Of a DNA stretch of 64,000 nucleotides, positions 7,955 through 16,555 are shown one piece after another. The stretch comes from Methyloversatilis discipulorum (GTDB lineage: Bacteria; Pseudomonadota; Gammaproteobacteria; Burkholderiales; Rhodocyclaceae). Location of the stretch: assembly GCF_000527135.1 (NCBI RefSeq), contig NZ_AZUP01000001.1:2046001-2110000 (forward strand), given 5' to 3'. The notes below the pieces were generated by a model, which saw only the letters and a program-made list of their open reading frames with translations, did no database searches and had not been told where the DNA came from. Both the position numbers and the translations under genes were made by a program. Every line of letters starts with the position of its first letter. Within the stretch, counting starts at the first letter, position 1.

Positions 7955-10614
7955 GAGCGCCAGTCCTTGCGGCACAGGCCGCGCATTTCGCAGTAGGCGC
8001 AGGCGCGGTCATCGCCGTGCGCAGGCAGCGCGGCTCCGGCGCGCAGCGCCCGAAACAGCGTTCCGATCAGTCCCTGCAGCGCCTCCGCCGCCGCGTGCGG
8101 CTCGGCCTGCGGATGCGCCACCGGCGCCGGCTCGTCGAGCGCCAGATAGGCCGCTTCGCTCACCGTGTCGCCTTCGAGCAGCGTATAGAAAGCGAGCTGC
8201 AGGTCCTCGCCGCCCTGCACGCTCTTCTTCACGGCTTCGCTGCTGCGCAGCTTGTAGTCCAGCAGCGACACGCCGGCGGCACCACGGTCGATGCGGTCGA
8301 TGCGGCCTTCGAGCGACAGCACGCCTCCGTCCGGCAGGTCGAGCGGACGCGCGCGCGACTGCTCGCCGCTGTCGAACACCCAGCCCTCGGCCTCGCGCGC
8401 GCAGGCCCAGGCAACGTAGGCGTCGGCGCGCTCGTGCAGGCGATCGGCCCAGACGTGCTCCTGGAAGTTGCGGCCGATCGCGCTATCGAAGGCGGCGGCG
8501 ATGCGCGCGCGCATGTCGCCTGCCAGCGCCTGTGGCGTTTCGCTGTCCAGGCGCGGATGTGCAACATGGAAATCGTGCAGCAGCGCATGCACCAGTTCGC
8601 CCACGCTGCCCTTGCCCATCGTTTCCTCGACCTCGTCGCCCTCGCCCAGACCAAGCACCCGGCGCGCGTAGTAGCGGTAGGGGCAGGCCATCAGATCGGC
8701 CATCGCGCTGGCGGTGAGTCGCTGCGGCACCCGATCGGCTTCGAGCACCGGCGCGCTGGTCTGCCGCGGCAGCGCGGCCGGCTCGGGGTCGGGCTGTGCC
8801 GGCGCGGCGCTGACGGCACCCGGCAGGCCGGCGCGCGTGAACATCAGGTCGAGCAACTGCAGGTCGGCGCTTGGCAGATTGGCTTCGCCGTTGCGCTGCG
8901 CCTGCCAGCTGAACACGATTTCTTCGCTGTTCAGGATCAGTCCGGCGAGGTCCTCGCGCAGCTGGCGTGCCGCCTGCTGCGTGTCGGCCAGCCCGAGTTC
9001 GCGTCGCAGCCCTTCGTGACCGAGCACGCCGCGCAGGTGCGGTGGCGCCAGATGTTCGCCGTCGGCACCGATCACGTACACGGCGTCGAACGCGCGCAGC
9101 CGGGTCGCGGCAAGGTGGGTCAGCACGACCGGACTGTCGATCGCGGTGTCGCGGAACAGCGCCCGCTCGAACTCGCCGTTGAGCCACTGGCGCCAGTCGG
9201 CGAAGGTCAGTGCAAGCGACACGCCGCTGCTGTCCGCGCGCAGTTGTTCGAGCAGCGCGATCACCTGCGCGCCGGCCGCGTCCTGCAGCAAGGCCGTGCG
9301 CGCGTGCAATGCGTCGAGCGCGGCCAGCAGCCGTTCGATCCAGAAGGCGGCGGGCGCGGCCTGTGTCGGCATCAGGTTCGCTGCCTGCGCGAACGGGATC
9401 ATCAGTGCTGCACCTGCCCGCCCCGCCAGTTCGCGCGCCGCATCAGCGAGCAAGGCCTGCAGGCCGTCGACATGGTTGCGCCGCACCACCCAGTGATCGA
9501 CCTCGGCGATCGCCCGCGCGTGCGTGTCGGCGTCCATGTCGCCGGCGACATAGGGCGAGCGGATCAGATCGAGCAGGTCGCGGTGATAGCCGTCGGACGC
9601 CAGGCACTGCAGGAAGGCATCGACCGTCGCCGCGGCGCGCGTGGTGGACAGCTTCCAGCCGGTTTCGTCGGCCAGCAGCACCTGACTGCGTTCGAGCAAG
9701 GCACGGGTACGGCGGGCGGCTTCGCGGTCACTGGCGACCAGGGCGATGCGGCGGCGTCCGTCCGCCAGCCAGCGCGCAATGCACGCGGCCGCGTGCTGCG
9801 CCTCCTGTTCGAGCGATTGCGCACTGACCAGCCGCACGCGGTCGCGCAGACGCTGCGCCGCGTCCGCCGGCACGCGGCGCGACCACAACGTGCGCGCGTC
9901 GTCGGCAGCGACCGGCCAGGCCGCGTCGAGCGCGCGCGACAACGCGTCTTCATCCGCCGAACGACGTACGTCGATGTGCAGCACAGGTACGCGTCGCGCG
10001 AACGCAGCCAGCCAGTCCGCAGCGGGATCGAGCGTGTCGGCCAGCACCACCACGGGCCGCCGCGCCGACGCAGCCGCCCGGTACAGCGCCTGCGCCGTCG
10101 CCCGGGCGTGACCGGGCGTGCCGGTGCTGTCCGCCAGCCACACTGCGTGAACAAGCCGCGCCTCCAGCGACAGCGCTGCGCTGTCGTGCAGTGCGTGCGC
10201 CCGGGCGAATGCGCCTTCCAGCGCGGCCTCGTCCGGCACCGGCACATCGGCCAGCGTATCGGCGAGATCCATCAGCTCGCGCGCCACCGCCCACAGGTCG
10301 GCGTCGCCCAGCCAGCCGACCCGACGCAGCTGGGCGACCAGCCCGAGCAGACGCCGCGAATCCGGGTCGGTCGCCGCGTCGCCCCTCCAGCGCGCGGCCA
10401 GCAGTTGCGGCGTGAGCACGCGCGGCATGAACAGTGCACGACCGGCGGCGGCCGACAGCGCGCTGCGCAGCGCCGGTGCCAGCGTGATGGACGGCAGGAT
10501 GAGGTCGCAGTCGGCGAGCGCGTCGCCGTGGCGATCGAGGAGGATGCGTGCCACCCGGCCGAACAGGTCCGGACCGGGGGGCAGCGTGACGGAGTCGAAA
10601 CCCGCTCCGCTCAT
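7951..10614 (-). CDS. addB: AddB-type PD-(D/E)XK nuclease with iron-sulfur cysteines
   Basis: Partner of AddA in double-strand break end processing. The 887-residue protein has an inactivated-helicase-like N-terminal and central part and a C-terminal PD-(D/E)XK nuclease domain with the core GRIDRID and LLDYKL. One cysteine (ACPYRYYARR) before the nuclease core and three at the extreme C-terminus (CAYCEMRGLC) form the 4Fe-4S staple typical of AddB. The ATG at 10614 starts MSGAGFDSVTLPPG. It is first in the addB-addA operon; no RecBCD genes are seen here. Confidence 0.92.
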   Translation of the reverse strand: MSGAGFDSVTLPPGPDLFGRVARILLDRHGDALADCDLILPSITLAPALRSALSAAAGRALFMPRVLTPQLLAARWRGDAATDPDSRRLLGLVAQLRRVGWLGDADLWAVARELMDLADTLADVPVPDEAALEGAFARAHALHDSAALSLEARLVHAVWLADSTGTPGHARATAQALYRAAASARRPVVVLADTLDPAADWLAAFARRVPVLHIDVRRSADEDALSRALDAAWPVAADDARTLWSRRVPADAAQRLRDRVRLVSAQSLEQEAQHAAACIARWLADGRRRIALVASDREAARRTRALLERSQVLLADETGWKLSTTRAAATVDAFLQCLASDGYHRDLLDLIRSPYVAGDMDADTHARAIAEVDHWVVRRNHVDGLQALLADAARELAGRAGAALMIPFAQAANLMPTQAAPAAFWIERLLAALDALHARTALLQDAAGAQVIALLEQLRADSSGVSLALTFADWRQWLNGEFERALFRDTAIDSPVVLTHLAATRLRAFDAVYVIGADGEHLAPPHLRGVLGHEGLRRELGLADTQQAARQLREDLAGLILNSEEIVFSWQAQRNGEANLPSADLQLLDLMFTRAGLPGAVSAAPAQPDPEPAALPRQTSAPVLEADRVPQRLTASAMADLMACPYRYYARRVLGLGEGDEVEETMGKGSVGELVHALLHDFHVAHPRLDSETPQALAGDMRARIAAAFDSAIGRNFQEHVWADRLHERADAYVAWACAREAEGWVFDSGEQSRARPLDLPDGGVLSLEGRIDRIDRGAAGVSLLDYKLRSSEAVKKSVQGGEDLQLAFYTLLEGDTVSEAAYLALDEPAPVAHPQAEPHAAAEALQGLIGTLFRALRAGAALPAHGDDRACAYCEMRGLCRKDWRS

Positions 10615-10652
10615 GCGTCAGCGCGGGCGAACAAAGGAAACGGGGAGCGCGC

Positions 10653-10976
10653 TCAGCGCTCGAGCATGCCGAGCTTGTCCTTCACCTTGGCCCAGTCGTC
10701 GGCGTCGGGCAGCGCGTCCTTGCGCTCGATGATGGCCGGCCATTCCTTGGCCAGTTCGGCATTCAGTTCGATGAACTGCACCTGGTCCGCCGGCACGTCG
10801 TCCTCGGCAAAAATGGCTTCGGCCGGACATTCGGCGACGCACAGCGTGCAGTCGATGCACTCGTCCGGATCGATCACCAGGAAATTCGGGCCTTCGCGGA
10901 AGCAATCGACCGGGCACACATCGACGCAGTCGGTGTATTTGCACTTGATACAGGATTCGGTGACGACGTAGGTCAT
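10653..10976 (-). CDS. fdxA: 7Fe ferredoxin (FdxA type)
   Basis: Small electron carrier with one 3Fe-4S and one 4Fe-4S cluster. The 107 residues begin [17 protein letters not shown], then VCPVDCF, and the second cluster motif [12 protein letters not shown]. The long acidic C-terminal tail (about residues 60-107) is typical of FdxA. The ATG at 10976 has a GGAG site 5 bases upstream. It is transcribed toward addB with only a short gap, but its own upstream region is long, so it probably has its own promoter. Confidence 0.93.
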   Translation of the reverse strand: MTYVVTESCIKCKYTDCVDVCPVDCFREGPNFLVIDPDECIDCTLCVAECPAEAIFAEDDVPADQVQFIELNAELAKEWPAIIERKDALPDADDWAKVKDKLGMLER

Positions 10977-11530
10977 GATTTCTCCGTTGGGCGGGGGCTC
11001 TGCACTCGCAGGCAGGCCATGCATGGGCTGAAAAAGGCTGAATTCACGAGGGGCTTCGGCACGCGGGGGCAGCCTGCAGACTGCGAAACACAGGCGCGCC
11101 GCACCTCTTCCGGACGCGGGAGTTTAGCACCGGGGCGCGGCGGCACCTCGCCCACGCTGTCGTGCCGCTGCGACATGTCGCCATGACTTTTTGTATTTCC
11201 TTGCCATCTGCCTCTGCACGCCCGACTGTTTTTTGTATTAGCATCTTGCAAACAGTGCAGAAACCCTGAACTCCGACGCAGGGGACGCCGATACCGTGAT
11301 CACCCCGGCGGCCGGGTTTCAGCAAGCCCCGAACCGGGCCGCTCCGTGAGTGGCCGGAAAACCCAGTCCAGCGACCCGACACTCACCTTTCGGCACGCAA
11401 CATCCATCCAGTCCTGCAGGCGTCCCGAACCGTGGCGTCCGGCACGAGGCATCCGGTTCTTCCCGATACACCCCCGAAGACCTTCCGATTCACAGAATCC
11501 ACTTTCCCAGTCAAGCACCGCGAGGAAACA
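10977..11530 (+). promoter_or_regulatory. 554-base gene-free region: divergent fdxA/trxA-rho control region with C-rich leader
   Basis: I see no gene here on either strand. The AT-richest part (about 11185-11255) is where promoters probably sit, but I cannot name a convincing -35/-10 pair. An imperfect 11-bp inverted repeat (11308-11318 with 11332-11342, one mismatch) could form a hairpin. From 11361 to 11520 the plus strand has 66 C and 32 G by my count, a C-over-G bias of two to one, and few stable hairpins. Such C-rich, G-poor, unstructured RNA is the hallmark of Rho loading (rut) sites. A ribosome site GAGGAA precedes the trxA ATG. Confidence 0.5.
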
Positions 11531-11857
11531 ATGAGCGAACACATCCACCACGTCACCGACGCCAGTTTCGAAGCCGAGGTCATCAAGGCCGACCTGCCGG
11601 TTCTGGTCGATTACTGGGCCGAGTGGTGCGGTCCGTGCAAGATGATCGCTCCCATCCTCGACGAGGTCGCGCGTGACTACGCCGGCAAGCTGCGCGTGGC
11701 CAAGGTCAATATCGACGAGAACCAGGAAACGCCTGCGCGCTTCGGCATCCGCGGTATTCCGACCTTGATGCTGTTCAAGGACGGCAATGTCGAGGCGACC
11801 AAGGTCGGCGCCCTGTCGAAGTCCCAACTGACCGCCTTCCTGGACAGCCACCTGTAA
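11531..11857 (+). CDS. trxA: Thioredoxin
   Basis: Cytosolic disulfide reductase of 108 residues. The active site WCGPCK lies near residues 32-37 and the cis-proline loop is GIPTLMLF. It starts at the ATG after GAGGAAACA. It lies 92 bases upstream of rho; trxA before rho is also the E. coli order, and co-transcription is likely. Confidence 0.97.
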   Translation: MSEHIHHVTDASFEAEVIKADLPVLVDYWAEWCGPCKMIAPILDEVARDYAGKLRVAKVNIDENQETPARFGIRGIPTLMLFKDGNVEATKVGALSKSQLTAFLDSHL

Positions 11858-11949
11858 CACCTACCCTGCGGCGGGCGCGTATCCGCGCCCTGCCCGCCGG
11901 AGCGGAAGACCGCTCCATCTCCCCACCCCGCCTGTCGCAGATCTTCACC

Positions 11950-13209
<1,260 letters not shown>

Positions 13210-13230
13210 TCACCCGGGCCGCCTTGAGAG

Positions 13231-13257
13231 AAAAACGCCGCTTGATGCGGCGTTTTT
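13231..13257 (+). terminator. Intrinsic terminator after rho
   Basis: Stem ACGCCGC, loop TTGAT, stem GCGGCGT, then five T; five A precede, so it could also stop the convergent regulator gene on the minus strand. Confidence 0.88.
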
Positions 13258-13278
13258 CATTTCCACCTCCAGCGGTGC

Positions 13279-14355
13279 TCAGGCGCGCAGCGCCTCGACC
13301 ACCGACAGCACCTCGCCGGGCGAATTGAGCGCATAGCCGGGGAGCGTAGACACCGCGCTCGCAAAGTCAGGCGACTTCAGCGCATCGAGCATGCGCTGCA
13401 TCGACGGCAACTCCAACGTCTCTAGCCGGCAGGCGAGGAAGTAATGTTCTTCGGCGATCGGCACGAAATCGAGCTTGAACTGGCTGGCGGCCGCTTCGAC
13501 GCCGAAGCCGGTGTCGGCCATGCCGCTGGCGATGTGCGCGGCGACCGCCGCGTGCGTGAATTCGACCGTCTCGTAGCCGCTGATGTCGTCCGGATCTATG
13601 GTCTGTTCGGCCAGCAACAGGTCGAGCAGCACGCGCGTACCGGCACTGGCCTGACGATTGATGAAGCGCACGTCGGGGCGCACCAGATCCTGCAGCGAGC
13701 GGATGTTCAGCGGATTGCCGGCGGCGACGAACAGGCCCTGGGTGCGCGTGACCAGACGGATCACGCGGTGCGCACGCGGCTTCAGGTAACGGCTCAGTCG
13801 CGCCGCCAGTTCCGGCGTGACGCGTCCGCTCGGCAGATGGAAGCCGCAGATGTCGCAGCTGCCGCGAGACATCGAACCCAGCGCGTCGATTGACCCGAGG
13901 TATTGCAGTTCCAGCCGCACACCGGCCACCCGCTCCATCAGTTCCGGCATCAGCGCGATCGCATAGCCGTGGCTCGCATGCAGCCGCAGCACCGGATGCG
14001 TGTCCATCAGCGCCGCGTTGATCTCGCGGTCGATCTCCACCGACAGGTTCTCCAGCTGCGGCGTCAGCCGAGCCTGGATGCGCTGCGCCGCCCAGGTCAG
14101 CTTCTCGCCAAGCGGCGTCAGTTCTGCGCCCTTGCCCTGCGACAGCTCGACCAGTGGCGTGCCGAAGAAGGCCGACCAGGTGCGGATCAGGTTCCAGCAA
14201 TGGCGGTATGAAAAATCGACCTCGCGCGCCGCCTCGGTCAGTTTTCCGCTGCGTTGCACGGCGGCCAGCACACGGAACAGCAGCGGGTCGATCTCCCGTC
14301 CTTCGGCATTGCGGAAGCGCCACGCCGGTTCGATCTGGATGCGCATGTTAGGCAT
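13279..14355 (-). CDS. fdsR: ModE/LysR-type regulator with periplasmic-binding-like sensor domain, probable FdsR
   Basis: Transcription regulator of 358 residues. The N-terminus (about 20-100) is a ModE/LysR-like winged helix (LLFRVLAAVQRSGKLTEAAREVDFSYRHCWNLI). The C-terminal part (about 120-340) is a substrate-binding-protein-like sensor with NPLNIRSLQDL, the binding-loop-like NRQASAGTR and the GMADTGFGVEAAA region. It is divergent from fdsG, the place of FdsR, the formate-responsive regulator of fds in Cupriavidus; the name rests on position and family. Two close starts (14355 and 14346) are possible. The HTH resembles the small ModE-like protein at 23810-24217, so the two may share operator preferences. 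Confidence 0.75.
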   Translation of the reverse strand: MPNMRIQIEPAWRFRNAEGREIDPLLFRVLAAVQRSGKLTEAAREVDFSYRHCWNLIRTWSAFFGTPLVELSQGKGAELTPLGEKLTWAAQRIQARLTPQLENLSVEIDREINAALMDTHPVLRLHASHGYAIALMPELMERVAGVRLELQYLGSIDALGSMSRGSCDICGFHLPSGRVTPELAARLSRYLKPRAHRVIRLVTRTQGLFVAAGNPLNIRSLQDLVRPDVRFINRQASAGTRVLLDLLLAEQTIDPDDISGYETVEFTHAAVAAHIASGMADTGFGVEAAASQFKLDFVPIAEEHYFLACRLETLELPSMQRMLDALKSPDFASAVSTLPGYALNSPGEVLSVVEALRA

Positions 14356-14411
14356 TTGTTTTCATATCGTTAAAAGCAAAATCGGCTGCTAACCTGCATT
14401 GCGAAGCCATT

Positions 14412-14460
14412 ATTGGACCTTGATGGTGGCTGATTAGCAATTATGAACAAGAGTTCCAAT
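14412..14460 (+). promoter_or_regulatory. Candidate fds promoter flanked by inverted repeat
   Basis: TTGATG (14420-14425), a 16-bp spacer and TATGAA (14442-14447) make a moderate sigma-70 pair 41 bases before fdsG. ATTGGA (14412-14417) and TCCAAT (14455-14460) are inverted copies that bracket it, a possible site for the divergent regulator. The match is modest and could be chance. Confidence 0.35.
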
Positions 14461-14487
14461 TAGGGATTCAGCAGGAGACAGAGAGCC

Positions 14488-14982
14488 ATGTCATCGCACC
14501 ACCCCAACCCCGGTGTCGACGGGCGGCAGTTGCAGTCGCTGGTCGACCGGCACGCCGATCTGCCCGGCGCGCTGCTGCCGATGCTGCACGCCATCCAGAA
14601 CGAGTTCGGCCACGTGCCTGAACAGGCCGTGCCGGTCATCGCCAAGGGACTGAACCTGTCGCGCGCCGAAGTGCATGGCGTGATCACCTTCTATCACCAC
14701 TTCCGCAGCCACGCGCCCGGCCGCCACGTGGTACAGGTCTGCCGGGCGGAAGCCTGTCAGGCCGTCGGTGCCGTTGCGCTCGAAGCGCACGCGAAGAAAT
14801 GTCTCGGCATCGACTTCCACGAAACAACCGCCGACGGTGCAGTGACGCTGGAGGCGGTGTACTGCCTCGGCAACTGCGCCGTTGGTCCGTCGCTGCGGAT
14901 CGATGACGACATCGTCGGCCGCGTCACGCCGGAACGCTTCGACGAAATCGTGGCCGAGCTGCGTGCGGAGGTGACGGCATGA
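14488..14982 (+). CDS. fdsG: NAD-dependent formate dehydrogenase gamma subunit
   Basis: Carries a 2Fe-2S cluster in the diaphorase part of the soluble formate dehydrogenase, homologous to NuoE of complex I. The 164 residues show the thioredoxin-like 2Fe-2S pattern with cysteines in VCRAEAC and later YCLGNC, and the NuoE signature VHGVITFYHHF. The ATG follows GCAGGAGACAG. It overlaps fdsB as ATGA, which couples their translation. Confidence 0.95.
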   Translation: MSSHHPNPGVDGRQLQSLVDRHADLPGALLPMLHAIQNEFGHVPEQAVPVIAKGLNLSRAEVHGVITFYHHFRSHAPGRHVVQVCRAEACQAVGAVALEAHAKKCLGIDFHETTADGAVTLEAVYCLGNCAVGPSLRIDDDIVGRVTPERFDEIVAELRAEVTA

Positions 14983-16529
14983 GCACGCGCATCTACGTTC
15001 CCATCGATTCGACCGCGCTGTCGCTGGGCGCCGAGAAGGTCGCCAAGGCGATCGCCGCCGAAGCGGCGAAGCGCGGCATCGCGATCGAGCTGGTGCGCAA
15101 TGGCTCGCGCGGCGCCTTCTTCCTCGAACCCATGGTGGAAGTGCAGACGCCGGCCGGCCGCATGGCCTACGGCCCGGTGCAAGCCAGCGACGTCGCTGCG
15201 CTGTTCGACGCCGGCTTCGTGAACGGCGGCCAGCACCTGCTGTCGCTCGGCCCGACCGACGACATCGCCTACCTGAAGAATCAGGAACGCCTGACCAGCG
15301 CGCGCATCGGCATCACCGACCCGCTGAGCCTGGATGACTACGTCGACCACGGCGGCTTCGTCGGCCTCGACAACGCACTGGCGATGAGCGGCGCCGACGT
15401 GGTGAAGGAAGTGACCGAATCCGGCCTGCGCGGCCGCGGTGGCGCCGCCTTCCCGACCGGCATCAAGTGGAACACGGTGCTCGGCGCCTCTGCCGACCAG
15501 AAGTACATCGTCTGCAACGCCGACGAGGGCGACTCCGGCACCTTCTCCGATCGCATGATCATGGAAGGCGACCCCTACTGCCTGATCGAGGGCATGACCA
15601 TCGCCGGCATCGCGGTCGGCGCGACCCAGGGCTACATCTATCTGCGCTCGGAGTATCCGCACGCCTTCGCCACGCTGAAGGAAGCGATCCGTCGCGCCCG
15701 CGCCGCCGGCTGGCTGGGCCAGGACGTGCGCAACTCGGGTAAGGCGTTCGAACTGGAAGTGCGCCTGGGCGCCGGCGCCTACATCTGTGGCGAAGAGACC
15801 TCGCTGCTGGAGAGCTTGGAAGGCAAGCGCGGCATCGTCCGCTTCAAGCCGCCGCTGCCGGCGCTGCAGGGCCTGTTCGGCAAGCCGACCGTGATCAACA
15901 ACGTGATCTCGCTGGCGTCGGTGCCCATCATCCTGGCCAAGGGTGGCGCGCACTACCGCGACTACGGCATGGGTCGCTCGCGCGGCACCCTGCCCTTCCA
16001 GCTGGCCGGCAATATCAAGCGCGGCGGGCTGGTCGAGAAGGCCTTCGGCCTGACCATGAACGAACTGATCCATGACTTCGGCGGCGGCACGCTGTCCGGC
16101 CGTCCGGTGCGCGCAGTGCAGGTCGGCGGTCCGCTCGGCGCCTACGTGCCGGCGTCGCAGTTCGACCTGCCGCTCGACTACGAGGAGTACGCGAAGAACG
16201 GCGCGATGATCGGCCACGGCGGCATCGTGGTGTTCGACGACACGGTCGACATGGCGCACATGGCCCGCTACGCGATGGAGTTCTGCGCCATCGAATCCTG
16301 CGGCAAATGCACGCCCTGTCGCATCGGCTCGACGCGCGGCGTCGAAGTGATCGACCGCATCGTCGCCAACGAACAGCGCGGCAAGAACATCGCGCTGCTG
16401 CAGTCGCTGTGCGACACCATGCTCAACGGCTCGCTGTGCGCGCTCGGCGGCATGGCGCCCTACCCGGTGCTGTCGGCACTGAACCATTTCCCCGAAGACT
16501 TCGGCGTCGACAAGACCGAAGCGGCTTGA
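14979..16529 (+). CDS. fdsB: NAD-dependent formate dehydrogenase beta subunit
   Basis: Binds FMN and NAD and reduces NAD with electrons from formate; homologous to NuoF. The 516 residues have an N-terminal thioredoxin-like domain (about 1-110), then the nucleotide-binding stretches GRGGAAFPTGIKW and CNADEGDSGTFSDR, GAGAYICGEETSLLESLEG, and the C-terminal 4Fe-4S motif ESCGKCTPCRIG with a distal cysteine in GSLCALG. It is preceded by fdsG with a 4-base overlap and followed by fdsA after 26 bases. Confidence 0.95.
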   Translation: MSTRIYVPIDSTALSLGAEKVAKAIAAEAAKRGIAIELVRNGSRGAFFLEPMVEVQTPAGRMAYGPVQASDVAALFDAGFVNGGQHLLSLGPTDDIAYLKNQERLTSARIGITDPLSLDDYVDHGGFVGLDNALAMSGADVVKEVTESGLRGRGGAAFPTGIKWNTVLGASADQKYIVCNADEGDSGTFSDRMIMEGDPYCLIEGMTIAGIAVGATQGYIYLRSEYPHAFATLKEAIRRARAAGWLGQDVRNSGKAFELEVRLGAGAYICGEETSLLESLEGKRGIVRFKPPLPALQGLFGKPTVINNVISLASVPIILAKGGAHYRDYGMGRSRGTLPFQLAGNIKRGGLVEKAFGLTMNELIHDFGGGTLSGRPVRAVQVGGPLGAYVPASQFDLPLDYEEYAKNGAMIGHGGIVVFDDTVDMAHMARYAMEFCAIESCGKCTPCRIGSTRGVEVIDRIVANEQRGKNIALLQSLCDTMLNGSLCALGGMAPYPVLSALNHFPEDFGVDKTEAA

Positions 16530-16555
16530 GCACGCGAGAATCCAGGAGAACAGCC

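Noticed and set aside
4598..10971. Very long open frames on the plus strand opposite addA and addB
   Set aside because: They are antisense shadows produced by high GC content and strong third-base bias; their translations are rich in Arg, Ala and His, with no family motif.
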